Of a DNA stretch of 48,834 bases, positions 1 through 8,669 are shown in pieces. The notes beneath the pieces are model-generated. The model worked only from the letters and a program-made list of their open reading frames with translations, did no database searches and was not told the origin of the DNA. Both the position numbers and the translations under genes were made by a program. Source of the DNA: Rhodocyclales bacterium (GTDB lineage Bacteria; Pseudomonadota; Gammaproteobacteria; Burkholderiales; Rhodocyclaceae); NCBI GenBank assembly GCA_028292505.1, contig JAQGMF010000022.1, positions 1-48,834 of the forward strand. Direction: 5' to 3'. The stretch's first letter is position 1; each line of letters opens with the position of its first letter.

Positions 1-2
1 AA

Positions 3-43
3 CCGAACGCCCGATCAGGAAACTGACCGGGCGTTCGGCTTTA
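3..43 (+). terminator. Rho-independent terminator of a gene upstream of the window
   Basis: A perfect 10-bp stem (CCGAACGCCC at 3-12 with GGGCGTTCGG at 29-38) is extended inward by further pairing to a GAAA tetraloop (19-22). It is followed by CTTTAT. The T run lies on the plus strand, so the terminated transcript enters from left of the window. The region between here and the next gene (44-168) shows no coding potential or other recognisable element. Confidence 0.75.
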
Positions 44-168
44 TAGGCGCAGCTCCAGCGCTCGCACTCGGCACAACAAAACCGTCCTTCCCTAGCGGGT
101 TTTTAATAAGCGCAGGGACCACAGTTAGCTGGAGTGCAACAATGTTTCGTTATTTTAATGCCTATGTA

Positions 169-1059
169 CTAGCTGCGCAGGGTGGAGTTGAAGAAGGCGA
201 TCGTGCGCTGCCATGCAAGCTTCGCAGCGGCTTCGTCGTAGCGGGGTGTGGTGTCGTTGTTGAAGCCATGCTCCACGCCGGGGTAGATGTAGCCTTCGTG
301 CTTCACACCTGACGCCTTGAGAACGGCTTCAAATTTAGGCCAGCCCGATGTAATGCGTTCGTCATTGCCGGCGTAGTGGGCCTGCAATGGCGATCTGATC
401 TTGGCTGATTCTTCGGCGGATGGTTGCGGGCCGTAGAAAGGCACGGCTGCAGCGAGGTCGGGCAGGCGTGTGGCGAGCACGTTGACGACGCCGCCGCCAT
501 AGCAGAACCCCACAGCACCCAGCTTGCCGTTCCCCTCGGGCAGTTTTGAGAGCCAGTTCGCAGAGGCAATAAAGTCCTCACGGGTCTTGCTCTGGTCGAG
601 TTTGGCGAAAAGATCGCGGGCCTTGTCTTCATCGCCGGGGTAGCCGCCAAGCGGGAAAAGGGCGTCTGGTGCGAAGGCGATGAAATTGTCGACAGCGAGA
701 CGGCGCGCGATGTCCTCGATGTGTGGATTGAGGCCGCGATTCTCATGCACCACGAGTACGACTGGCAGCTTGCCCGTTGCATTCGCAGGCTGTGCGAGAT
801 AGCCACGCACCTTGCCATAGCCTTGTGGCGACGGAATCTCCACAAAGCTTGTTTTGATACGTTTGTCGTCTGGCTTTACCTGTTGAGCCTCCGCGAATCT
901 GGGACTCAAAGCCGCGAGAAAACCCGCACCCGTCATGCCGGCAACGGCGAACTTGCTTGAAGATTCCATGAAATCACGACGCGAAATACCGCCGTGCACG
1001 TACTGGTCAAACAGCTTCATCACTTCGGGAGGGAAGTCCTGCGCGGTCAGACGACTCAT
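169..1059 (-). CDS. Tat-exported dienelactone hydrolase family protein
   Basis: 296-residue alpha/beta hydrolase of the dienelactone hydrolase family. The nucleophile is C186 in GFCYGGG, the acid D233 in AGNDER and the base H264 in VEHGF; the family's Glu is at E106 (HENRG). The N-terminus carries a twin-arginine signal (SRRDFM at 26-31, then a small hydrophobic stretch to about residue 58), so the enzyme is predicted to be folded in the cytoplasm and exported to the periplasm. The start at 1059 is chosen because AAGGAG lies just upstream (1065-1070); a longer reading frame reaches 1122 but lacks such a site. The family hydrolyses dienelactones and related esters or lactones. The substrate cannot be read from sequence, and there are no aromatic-degradation neighbours to suggest one. 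Confidence 0.9.
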   Translation of the reverse strand: MSRLTAQDFPPEVMKLFDQYVHGGISRRDFMESSSKFAVAGMTGAGFLAALSPRFAEAQQVKPDDKRIKTSFVEIPSPQGYGKVRGYLAQPANATGKLPVVLVVHENRGLNPHIEDIARRLAVDNFIAFAPDALFPLGGYPGDEDKARDLFAKLDQSKTREDFIASANWLSKLPEGNGKLGAVGFCYGGGVVNVLATRLPDLAAAVPFYGPQPSAEESAKIRSPLQAHYAGNDERITSGWPKFEAVLKASGVKHEGYIYPGVEHGFNNDTTPRYDEAAAKLAWQRTIAFFNSTLRS

Positions 1060-1225
1060 GATGGCTCCTTGGATGCGGGGTGTGGGACGGTGGAGTATTG
1101 CGCAGAGCGAAGCGCGGTGCAATCGGCGTCGCCCTCGTGCTGCGATGGGATTCTGCAGGCTGCGGGAAGGTTCCCGGCAATTTGGCTCGCTATCTATATG
1201 GGCTTGCCGACCTCATCTGTGGGGC

Positions 1226-1502
1226 TCAATCTCTTGCGTAGCCGGCTTCGCGCTGAGTGCACAGGGCCAGAACGAAGGCTGTGTCGATCGCTTCGATGTA
1301 GCGATAGAGCGCTACATAGCCACGACTGTCGCGCCCGATGATCGCTCCCGGTTATTGCCATCGGCAGGCCTGCCGATCAGCGGGTTCAGTTCGAGAACGG
1401 AAACGGTGTGAATGATTTCCTGAATACGTGTCGCAATGTTTTCGACTTCGTATTGCGCGAGGTGGTCGTAGATGCGCTCGATGAATAGCTTGGTGCGCGG
1501 CT
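1226..1502 (-). pseudogene. Decayed RelE/ParE-family toxin gene behind prfC
   Basis: Two adjacent minus-strand frames together read like the body of a ParE-type toxin. The first frame (about 1500 down to 1345) gives [17 protein letters not shown] and later ELNPLIGRPADGNNRE, the usual 'IYDHLA...NPLIGRP' signature. The second frame (about 1343 down to the TGA at 1226) gives IIGRDSRGYVALYRYIEAID and then AFVLALCTQREAGY, the usual C-terminal strands. The join at about 1342-1346 lacks one base, so the frame is broken. The N-terminus is also missing: similarity starts immediately after the prfC stop, with no start codon. No antitoxin gene is adjacent. The rest of the prfC-hydrolase gap (1060-1225) shows nothing recognisable. 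Confidence 0.7.
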
Positions 1503-3095
1503 TTAGTAAATTTCCCGCGTCTCCAGAAACCGCACATTCGGATGCCGCTCTTGCGCCATCTGCAGGTTCACGCGATTCGGTGCGAGATAGACGTAGTCGC
1601 CGCCGCCGTCGAGCGCCATATTGGCGGGTGCTTTGTCGAGTAGCGCCTTGATGTCTTCGTCCTTGCCGCGCAGCCAACGTGCGGTGGCCCAAGAGCAGCC
1701 TTCGAAGACGACGTCGACCGAGTATTCGAATTCGAGTCGGTGTGCGACGACGTCGAACTGCAGCACGCCGACGGCGCCGAGGATCAGGTCGTTGGAGGCG
1801 AGGGGTCTGAAGAGCTGCGTGGCGCCTTCTTCGGCGAGTTGTTGCAGACCTTTTTGTAGCTGCTTCATCTTCAGCGGATTCTTGATTTGCGCGCGGCGGA
1901 ACAGCTCGGGCGCAAACGATGGGATGCCGGTGAACTTGAGGTCTTCGCCTTCGGTAAAGGTGTCGCCAAGGCGGATGGTGCCGTGGTTGGGAATGCCGAT
2001 TATGTCACCGGGATAGGCTTCGTCGGTCGTGTTGCGATCCTGCGCCATGAAGGTGATGGCATTGTTGACAGCGAACTGCTTGCCCTGCGATACCTGTTTG
2101 ATCTTCATGCCACGCTCGAAGCGGCCGGCGCAGACGCGCATGAAGGCAATGCGGTCGCGGTGTTTCGGGTCCATGTTGGCCTGGATCTTGAAGACGAAGC
2201 CGGAGAACTTCGGTTCGGCCGGTACGACCTCACGCGTTTCAGCGGGGCGCGCCAGCGGGGCTGGCGAGAGGTCGACAATCGCATCGAGCACGGACTGCAC
2301 GCCGAAGTTGTTGACGCCTGAGCCGAAGAAAACGGGCGTCTGTTTGCCAGCGAGATATTTCTCGCGGTCGAAGGTATGCGATGCGCCGCGCACCAGTTCG
2401 ACATCGTTGCGTAGCTCGTCGGCCTGTGTGCCGAGCAATTCGTCGAGGCGTGGATTGTGAAGACCTTCGATGACTTCCGAAGTGCCTTTCTCAGCATGCG
2501 GATCGAAGAAGGCGATGCTGTCGTTGTAGAGGTGATACACGCCGCGGAAGCGTTTACCCATGCCGATCGGCCAGGTCATCGGCGCGCACTCCATGTCGAG
2601 CGTCGATTCGATTTCGTCGAGCAGGTCGATGGGTTCCTTGCCTTCGCGGTCGAGCTTGTTGATGAAAGTGAGAATCGGCGTGTCACGCAAACGGCATACT
2701 GCGAGCAGCTTGATGGTCTGCGCTTCGACGCCGTTGACCGAGTCGATCACCATCACGGCCGAGTCGACAGCGGTGAGTGTGCGATAGGTGTCTTCGGAGA
2801 AGTCTTCGTGACCCGGCGTGTCGAGCAGGTTGATGATGGCTTCGCGATATGGAAATTGCATAACGGAGGAGGTCACCGAAATGCCGCGCTGCTTTTCCAG
2901 CTCCATCCAGTCTGATGTTGCATGACGACTCGCCTTGCGTGCGCGCACTTCGCCGGCCACCTGGATGGCACCGCCGAACCACAGCAGTTTTTCGGTCAGC
3001 GTGGTCTTGCCCGCGTCGGGGTGGGAGATGATGGCGAAGGTGCGGCGACGCGAAATCTGGAAATCGAGTTGTTCGTCGAGAGGAGTAGTGGTCAC
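1503..3095 (-). CDS. prfC: Peptide chain release factor 3 (RF3)
   Basis: 530-residue translational GTPase that recycles RF1/RF2 from the ribosome after peptide release. G motifs are clear: HPDAGKTT at 25-32, RGISVTSS at 70-77, [14 protein letters not shown] from 92 and NKLDRE from 146. The length matches the family. The start is GTG at 3095-3093 with only a weak ribosome-binding site, and it places the conserved [14 protein letters not shown] segment at the usual distance from the N-terminus. It is divergent from the EamA gene at 3259. A broken ParE-type toxin gene abuts its stop codon. Confidence 0.97.
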   Translation of the reverse strand: MTTTPLDEQLDFQISRRRTFAIISHPDAGKTTLTEKLLWFGGAIQVAGEVRARKASRHATSDWMELEKQRGISVTSSVMQFPYREAIINLLDTPGHEDFSEDTYRTLTAVDSAVMVIDSVNGVEAQTIKLLAVCRLRDTPILTFINKLDREGKEPIDLLDEIESTLDMECAPMTWPIGMGKRFRGVYHLYNDSIAFFDPHAEKGTSEVIEGLHNPRLDELLGTQADELRNDVELVRGASHTFDREKYLAGKQTPVFFGSGVNNFGVQSVLDAIVDLSPAPLARPAETREVVPAEPKFSGFVFKIQANMDPKHRDRIAFMRVCAGRFERGMKIKQVSQGKQFAVNNAITFMAQDRNTTDEAYPGDIIGIPNHGTIRLGDTFTEGEDLKFTGIPSFAPELFRRAQIKNPLKMKQLQKGLQQLAEEGATQLFRPLASNDLILGAVGVLQFDVVAHRLEFEYSVDVVFEGCSWATARWLRGKDEDIKALLDKAPANMALDGGGDYVYLAPNRVNLQMAQERHPNVRFLETREIY

Positions 3096-3258
3096 TTGGC
3101 TTGTTTCTGTAACGGCTGGGGCGAATTGCCCGTTATATGGCCCGTTATATGAATTCCGGGAAGGCCGCTATTCTAGCCTTTCGAGCCGGCTATGCCGAAT
3201 TGACAAGGTACACTGCAGCCCCCGCTGCATTTGCGGCATCTCTTCCACGATTTTCTCG

Positions 3259-4185
3259 ATGCACAAACAATCCGAACCGCAGTTGCAGAAGTTGTCCCGC
3301 GAAGGCTTGCTGCTCTTGATCGGTCTGGCCATCGGCTGGGGCCTCAACTGGCCGATCATGAAAGTGGTCGTGTCCGAAGTGCCGCCCTTGTCCTTCCGTG
3401 GCTTGTGCCTCGTGGTTGGCGGGCTTGGCGTGCTGGCCATCGCGCGATTGTCTGGGCTGGCGCTAACGATTCCGCGCGGGCGGCTCAATCAGGTGGTGTG
3501 GCTGGCCGTGTTCAACATCATCGGCTGGAACATTTTCGCCACCTACGGCGTACGGATGTTGCCGTCCGGGCGGGCCGCCTTGCTCGGCTACACAATGCCA
3601 TTGTGGTGTGTACCGCTTTCCGTATGGCTGCTCGGCGACAGGCTGACGCTGCGTCGCTGGCTGGCGCTGGCCCTCGGGCTTGGTGGCGTACTGGCCTTGA
3701 TGGGTGAGGAAATCTTCAAGCTGATGCAGACGCCTGTGGGCGCCGCGCTCATGGTGGCGGCGGCTTGGTGCTGGTCGGCCGGCATGGTGTTGATGAAGCG
3801 CTGGCAGATTCCGCTCAACACAGTCGCCTTGACCGGCTGGCTGATGTTGCTCGGCGGCGTGCCGATGCTGATGGCGGCTTTCTTCGTCGATGGCCTGCCG
3901 CAGCAGATGCCCTCCAATAATGCATTGTTCGGGCTGCTATACAACATTGTCATAGGCTTCATGTTTGGTTACTGGGCCTGGAATAGATTGGTTCTGCTCG
4001 TGTCTGTCAGCGTGTCGTCCCTGTCTTCGCTGATCACGCCGCTGGTGGGCGTTGCGGCGGGCGCGCTGATGTTGCATGAGCACCCTGGCTGGGCGGAGTT
4101 CTGGGCGGCAGTGCTGATCCTCGGCGCAGTTGCGGTCATCAATACGGGCGCACAGGCTGACTCGCCGAGTGAGACGCGCCGCTGA
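3259..4185 (+). CDS. EamA/DMT-superfamily permease
   Basis: 308-residue integral membrane protein with about ten hydrophobic segments in two homologous halves, typical of EamA-type drug/metabolite transporters. The first half includes IGLAIGWGLNWPIMKVV near residue 20. The second half ends with SSLSSLITPLVGVAAGALML and a helix before the C-terminus. Family members export amino acids, metabolites or toxins; the substrate is not inferable here. The ATG at 3259 is the first in-frame ATG after the end of prfC on the other strand. The ribosome-binding site is weak. Confidence 0.88.
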   Translation: MHKQSEPQLQKLSREGLLLLIGLAIGWGLNWPIMKVVVSEVPPLSFRGLCLVVGGLGVLAIARLSGLALTIPRGRLNQVVWLAVFNIIGWNIFATYGVRMLPSGRAALLGYTMPLWCVPLSVWLLGDRLTLRRWLALALGLGGVLALMGEEIFKLMQTPVGAALMVAAAWCWSAGMVLMKRWQIPLNTVALTGWLMLLGGVPMLMAAFFVDGLPQQMPSNNALFGLLYNIVIGFMFGYWAWNRLVLLVSVSVSSLSSLITPLVGVAAGALMLHEHPGWAEFWAAVLILGAVAVINTGAQADSPSETRR

Positions 4186-4268
4186 TTCCACCGGAGCCCT
4201 TTGTGCCCCTCTCTGCCCGTATGATCATGGTCTTGCAGTAATCACTTCAGCGCAATCAAGATCACACC

Positions 4269-5699
4269 ATGAGCACCTTCTACTGGCATGACTACGAAAC
4301 CTTCGGCATCGTGCCGCGCCGCGACCGGCCCGCGCAGTTTGCCGGCATCCGCACCGATGCAGAGCTGAACGAAATCGGTGAGCCGATGATGCTTTACTGT
4401 CTGCCCGCGCCGGATTACCTGCCCGATCCCGAGTCATGCCTGCTTACCGGTATCCTGCCGCAGACTTGTCTTGAGCGCGGCGTGCCCGAGCATGCCTTTG
4501 CCGCGGCCATCGAAACCGAACTTGCAACCGCGGGCACCATCGGCGTCGGCTACAACACGATCCGCTTCGACGACGAAGTCACTCGTCATTTGTTCTGGCG
4601 CACCCTCATCGATCCGTATGCGCGCGAGTGGCAGAACGACTGCGGGCGTTGGGATCTGCTCGATGTCGTGCGCTGCACCTATGCCTTGCGGCCCGAAGGC
4701 ATCGAATGGCCCTTGCATGAAGATGGGCGCCCATCCTTCAAGCTCGAGCATCTCACCGCCGCCAATGGCATCGCGCACGAGGCAGCGCACGACGCCCTTT
4801 CCGATGTGCGCGCGACGATCGCGCTGGCGCGGCTCATCAAGCAGAAACAACCCAAACTGTTCGATTTCTGTCTGCGTCTCAGGAAGAAAGACGCGGTGCT
4901 GGCTGAAATAGATCTAGTGAACCGAAAACCCATATTGCATATATCGGGCATGTTCGCAGCGGAGCGTGGCTGCATCAGCGTCGTCTGGCCGCTGGCGCAA
5001 CATCCCACAAACAAGAACGAAATCATTGTCTGGGATCTGGCGCACGATCCCTCCGAACTATTCACCCTCGATGCTGCAACCGTGCGCGAGCGTATGTTCT
5101 CCAAGCAGGCCGACCTTGCCGAAGGCGTGACACGCCTGCCGATCAAGACCATCCACATCAACAAATCGCCCATCGTCATCGGCAATCTCAAAACGCTGAG
5201 CCCGGCCATGGCGGAGAAGTGGAGCGTCGACCTGGCGCAAGCCGCGCGTCACGCCGAGATCGTGCGCCTCGGTCCGCAGCTCGGTGAGCTATGGCAGGCT
5301 GTATTCACGCGTCCCGCAGCCGATCGCGCGCCCGACGTGGATGAAGATCTGTATGGTGGTTTCATTGGCAACAATGATCGGCGCACGCTCAATCGTTTGC
5401 GTGCGTTGGATGCCGATGCACTCACCACGGAGCGCGTCAGTTTCGAGGACGCGCGTCTGGAAGAGCTCGTCTTCCGCTACCGCGCTCGCAACTTCCCGCA
5501 CAGCCTGAACGAGGTCGATCGGGCGCGCTGGCTACAACACCGAATCGGTCGGTTGCATGAAGGGCTGGGCGACGCGCGTACGCTAACGTCATTTTTCGAC
5601 AGGATCGATGCGCTCAGTGAGGGTGTCGACGAGCGTGGAGAAGAGATTCTCGGGGCGCTTTACGACTATGCAGAAACCATTGCACCTCCTTTGGTTTAG
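4269..5699 (+). CDS. sbcB: Exodeoxyribonuclease I
   Basis: 476-residue 3'-to-5' single-strand-specific DNA exonuclease of the DnaQ/DEDDh superfamily, acting in recombination and mismatch repair. ExoI motif: HDYETFG at residues 7-13 carries the first Asp and Glu. GYNTIRFDDEVTRHLFW follows, and AHDALSDVRATIALARLI gives the His-Asp pair. The central and C-terminal ExoI-specific regions (SH3-like and helical) are present, including the RARNFPHSLNEVDRARWL stretch. The length agrees with E. coli ExoI (475). It is monocistronic or loosely followed by the RES-domain gene 24 bp downstream. Confidence 0.96.
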   Translation: MSTFYWHDYETFGIVPRRDRPAQFAGIRTDAELNEIGEPMMLYCLPAPDYLPDPESCLLTGILPQTCLERGVPEHAFAAAIETELATAGTIGVGYNTIRFDDEVTRHLFWRTLIDPYAREWQNDCGRWDLLDVVRCTYALRPEGIEWPLHEDGRPSFKLEHLTAANGIAHEAAHDALSDVRATIALARLIKQKQPKLFDFCLRLRKKDAVLAEIDLVNRKPILHISGMFAAERGCISVVWPLAQHPTNKNEIIVWDLAHDPSELFTLDAATVRERMFSKQADLAEGVTRLPIKTIHINKSPIVIGNLKTLSPAMAEKWSVDLAQAARHAEIVRLGPQLGELWQAVFTRPAADRAPDVDEDLYGGFIGNNDRRTLNRLRALDADALTTERVSFEDARLEELVFRYRARNFPHSLNEVDRARWLQHRIGRLHEGLGDARTLTSFFDRIDALSEGVDERGEEILGALYDYAETIAPPLV

Positions 5700-5723
5700 T
5701 CGATTGATATCTGCGAGGCTTAC

Positions 5724-6956
5724 ATGGGATACCAGAGGGATCAACAAGCGCGAGGATGGAAGGGCTTGAATTCACATGTATGTGCCAATTGCGTAGATGA
5801 TGAATATTTGGCAAGACTCGTCTCTGAAAATCTCACAGTCAATAAATGTGACTACTGTGCAAATCAATCACAGCAATTGATTGCTGCCTGTGTCGAGATT
5901 CTCATGGTGCCAATCTCAAACGCACTTCTCTATTACTTCACCCCTCGCTCGGAAATTTCAGATACCGACTTGAGTGAATGGTTTGGCGTTGCTACAGAGG
6001 AAGCTCTTAATCAGCTGTTCCCTATAGGTAGTCATCCTGCTTTGCGCACTGCTGTAGCCGAAGCCTTCCTGGAAACATCTTGGACTAAGGGAAGACCTGG
6101 GCGACTAATGGAACTTGAACCTCATGTCGAGCTGCAGGTAGCCTGGGACGAATTTGTAGAGCGCATCAAGACTCAATCGAGATATTTTTTTCTTACACCA
6201 TCTTCTGATGAGATTTATCTGTCCGGTTTTTCGCCAGTTGAGGTTCTTGAGAAAATTGGAAAGTGGGTAACTCAACTGGGCTTGGTTCGACCGCTTGGAC
6301 AGCAAGAATTATTTCGTGTGCGTGAGCGCAGTCCCGATGCCGCCTGGGGGCTGACCTTCAAGGAACTTGGACCCCCTCCAAACGATATTGCTGTAGGCGG
6401 AAGAATGAATCCGGTTGGAATTAGTTATTTCTATGCAGCTACTACTCGCAAAACTGCGTTGGCGGAGATTTTTAGAGGCCCTCCTGCGAGCGTTGCTATC
6501 GGAACATTTCGGCCCCGTTCTGGGTTGCTTGTCTTGGATGTAAGCAGCTTGCCGTCAGTGCCATCACCTTTTGATGAGAATTCTCGAGAACAAAGAGACG
6601 CGATATTGTTCTTGCAAGAATTTGCAAAAACCATTTCTCGTCCAGTTGAAAAAACTGGACGAGAACACATTGACTATGTGCCTAGTCAGATCGTTTCCGA
6701 ATACTTTGCCAAAGTTTTTTCGTTTAAAGAAGTGAAAGTAAATTCAGACATTGATTTACCGCGTGAAGGCGTATCAACTCGCTCCAGGCGAATCAATGGC
6801 TTGATATATAGAAGTGCCGTAAGAGACGATGGGGAAAATATCGTTTTCTTTCCACCGCCATGGCATGAGGAATTCGAGAGTGTCTTAAGTCTCGTCGATG
6901 CGCAGGTTTTGCAGTTCCCGACATGGCCATCATTTCTCAACGAAATGTGCAACTAG
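5724..6956 (+). CDS. HEPN/RES-domain protein with N-terminal zinc ribbon, putative NAD-directed toxin
   Basis: 410 residues. The C-terminal half (about 190-380) reads as a RES domain: LFRVRE (R198), GGRMNPVGISYFYAA (225-239), ALAEI (E248) and GLIYRSAV (S364) supply the family's Arg-Glu-Ser set. The N-terminal half has two CxxC pairs (C20/C23 and C42/C45), probably a zinc ribbon, then a helical segment (about 50-185) like the HEPN-type domain often found before RES. Known RES toxins (for example MbcT) degrade NAD+. These usually pair with an Xre-type antitoxin; none is adjacent here, which suggests a self-contained sensor-effector, as in abortive-infection proteins. The gene is visibly richer in A+T than sbcB, consistent with acquisition. 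Assignment from motifs only. Confidence 0.72.
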   Translation: MGYQRDQQARGWKGLNSHVCANCVDDEYLARLVSENLTVNKCDYCANQSQQLIAACVEILMVPISNALLYYFTPRSEISDTDLSEWFGVATEEALNQLFPIGSHPALRTAVAEAFLETSWTKGRPGRLMELEPHVELQVAWDEFVERIKTQSRYFFLTPSSDEIYLSGFSPVEVLEKIGKWVTQLGLVRPLGQQELFRVRERSPDAAWGLTFKELGPPPNDIAVGGRMNPVGISYFYAATTRKTALAEIFRGPPASVAIGTFRPRSGLLVLDVSSLPSVPSPFDENSREQRDAILFLQEFAKTISRPVEKTGREHIDYVPSQIVSEYFAKVFSFKEVKVNSDIDLPREGVSTRSRRINGLIYRSAVRDDGENIVFFPPPWHEEFESVLSLVDAQVLQFPTWPSFLNEMCN

Positions 6957-7080
6957 TAAGTGTGAGTAAGCCAGGAAATATGACTTCATCGCCAATTGCT
7001 GGCTAAGCCATCGCACTATCGTACGACGTTAGGTGTTTTCTCAGGGAACTCGCTTTACACAAAATGCCATGCGATTTTTA

Positions 7081-7368
7081 TTATGAATGAGCAGTTGTGG
7101 CAGCTAGCTTGACGCCAAGCGCATGTAATAGCTTGAATACAGTGTCATAACGCGGCTTGGCGCCTGGCGTGAGTGCCTTATACAGACTTTCCCGTCCCAA
7201 ACCTGCGTCTTTCGCGAGTTGCGCCATACCTTTGGCGCGGGCGATGTCTCGCACTGCCGCGAGGAACACATCGGGATTGGGGTCTTCAAGTGCCGCCGTT
7301 AAATATTCAGCGATGGTATCTTCATCGTCGAGATAGTCTGAGGCATCAAATTGAGCGTACTTGGTCAC
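7081..7368 (-). CDS. Antitoxin of a RelE/HigB-type module (HigA-like addiction-module antidote)
   Basis: 95-residue helix-turn-helix protein. The body reads ALEDPNPDVFLAAVRDIARA, then GMAQLAKDAGLGRESLYKAL, then a conserved KPRYDTVFKLLHALGVKL end. This is the pattern of the 'probable addiction module antidote' branch of HigA-like antitoxins. The GTG at 7368 is chosen because AAGGAG sits upstream at 7374-7379, overlapping the end of the toxin gene. Only 2 bp separate the toxin stop from this start, so the two are co-translated. As in HigBA systems, the toxin gene comes first. It is expected to neutralise the toxin and repress the operon through the palindrome at 7680-7695. Confidence 0.88.
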   Translation of the reverse strand: MTKYAQFDASDYLDDEDTIAEYLTAALEDPNPDVFLAAVRDIARAKGMAQLAKDAGLGRESLYKALTPGAKPRYDTVFKLLHALGVKLAATTAHS

Positions 7369-7370
7369 GA

Positions 7371-7670
7371 TTACTCCTTGTCGATGGCTCGCGCCATCTC
7401 GATTGCGCGCTTGATGTCGCGCTTCTGTGAGGACTTGTGTCCTCCCAATAAAAGCAGGTAGACCACGTCGCCGCGACGGGTGAAATACACGCGATAGCCA
7501 GGACCGAAGTGGACACGCATTTCGGAAATGCCTTCGCCGACAGGTTCGCAATCTCCGAAATTGCCATGCTCGGCCGCGCGAATGCGATGGATGATGCGGG
7601 CACGACCGATTTTGTCTTTCAGCGAACCGAGCCAAGCGTCGAATTCTTCCGAACGCAGAAATGTGTTCAT
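7371..7670 (-). CDS. RelE/ParE-superfamily toxin (HigB/'killer protein' type)
   Basis: 99-residue predicted mRNA-interferase-type toxin. Signature segments are EEFDAWLGSLKDKIGRARI, IRAAEHGNFGDCEPVGEGI, SEMRVHFGPGYRVYF and a terminal LLLGGHKSSQKRDIKRAIEM. These match the TIGR02683-like addiction-module killer family. The ATG at 7670 is preferred over a TTG one codon upstream. The predicted promoter places transcription initiation at or within a base or two of this ATG, so the message is probably leaderless. It is the first gene of the operon. Confidence 0.9.
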   Translation of the reverse strand: MNTFLRSEEFDAWLGSLKDKIGRARIIHRIRAAEHGNFGDCEPVGEGISEMRVHFGPGYRVYFTRRGDVVYLLLLGGHKSSQKRDIKRAIEMARAIDKE

Positions 7671-7676
7671 CAATTC

Positions 7677-7704
7677 ATTGTATCCGATCGGATACTAAGG
7701 TCAA
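7677..7704 (-). promoter_or_regulatory. Toxin-antitoxin promoter with overlapping operator palindrome
   Basis: On the minus strand there is TTGACC (7704-7699), a 16-bp spacer, then TACAAT (7682-7677), a good sigma-70 promoter. A perfect 16-bp palindrome, GTATCCGATCGGATAC (7680-7695), fills the spacer and enters the -10 box. The -10 ends 7 bases before the toxin ATG at 7670. Repressor binding here would block polymerase directly, the classic autoregulation of HigBA-type operons. Confidence 0.75.
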
Positions 7705-7730
7705 GCGTGGGATTGCGAAGAGTGACCTTA

Positions 7731-8669
7731 TTACCCCAACCGCCCCGTCTTGGCGAGTGCCAGATTCGCCGCCGCTGTGCGCGTCTCCACCCCCAGCTTC
7801 TCGAACACATGCTCCAGATGCTTGTGCACCGTGCGTGGGCTGCTGCCGAGGATGTAGCAGATGTCCTTGTTGGTCTTGCCCTTGATGACCCAGTAGAGCA
7901 CTTCGGCTTCTTTCTGCGTGAGGCGAAATGCCGCGATCAGTGATTCGATCACGGCGGTATCGGATTCTTCGCGCAGCACCAGCAGCCACTCCTCGTCTGC
8001 GGTCTGGTCATGCAAAGTGAATATCAGGCGTTTGGCTGAGCGGGTGATCGTCAAGGGTTTTGGCGGCTGCGGCAAAGAGCTTTTGAGGCGCAGGGCCGTC
8101 GTTGCGATCCATTCGAGAACTGGCGCGGGCGCCACGTCGTCGGCACCGAAGTATTCAGCCAGCAGCTTGCGCGCCAGCGGTGTCTGCCAGGTGATGCGGC
8201 CGCTGGCGGGGCGCACCGAGATGGTCGCCTGACCGAAGGCATCGAGCGCGCTGCGTGCCTGTTTCATCTGCCGCGCGCTTTGCAGATGCGTGGCGATACG
8301 CGCGATGACTTCGCCGGTGCGAATTGGTTTGCTGACGTAGTCGCTGCCGCCGGCGTTGAAAGCGGCAACGACGTGCTCGGTTTCGGTCAGCCCGGTCATG
8401 AAGATGATGGGGATGTGTTGCGTGGCAAAGTCGGCCTTGAGACGACGCGATACTTCGAAACCATCCATGCCGGGCATCATGGCATCGAGCAGGATGATAT
8501 CGGGCAGGCTCTGGCGCGCACGCTGCAAGGCGCTTTCCCCATTGATGGCAACGAGTACGGTGAAGCCCGATTCGTCGAGGGCGTCGTGTAGCACGGAGAG
8601 GTTGTCCGGCACGTCGTCGACGATGAGGACGACATTGGTACTACTGCGATCTACGTCAAGTCTAGGCAT
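7731..8669 (-). CDS. Two-component response regulator, REC plus LuxR-type HTH
   Basis: 312 residues. The receiver domain (about 13-130) has the acidic pair in LIVDDVPDN, phospho-acceptor D62 in LLDAMMPGMDG, a Thr in FMTGL and a Lys in SKPIR. The middle region (about 135-235) is not recognised. The C-terminal LuxR/GerE helix-turn-helix (about 240-300) includes LTQKEAEVLYWVIKGKTNKD and SSPRTVHKHLEHVFEKLGVE. Its ATG (8669) overlaps the 3' end of the permease-kinase gene by 8 bp, so the kinase is very likely its partner. Target promoters are unknown. Upstream of the kinase there is no divergent target gene. Confidence 0.92.
   Translation of the reverse strand: MPRLDVDRSSTNVVLIVDDVPDNLSVLHDALDESGFTVLVAINGESALQRARQSLPDIILLDAMMPGMDGFEVSRRLKADFATQHIPIIFMTGLTETEHVVAAFNAGGSDYVSKPIRTGEVIARIATHLQSARQMKQARSALDAFGQATISVRPASGRITWQTPLARKLLAEYFGADDVAPAPVLEWIATTALRLKSSLPQPPKPLTITRSAKRLIFTLHDQTADEEWLLVLREESDTAVIESLIAAFRLTQKEAEVLYWVIKGKTNKDICYILGSSPRTVHKHLEHVFEKLGVETRTAAANLALAKTGRLG

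Noticed and set aside
6957..7080. GTTAGGT near 7028 as an attachment or attC core
   Set aside because: No matching inverse core or repeat nearby.
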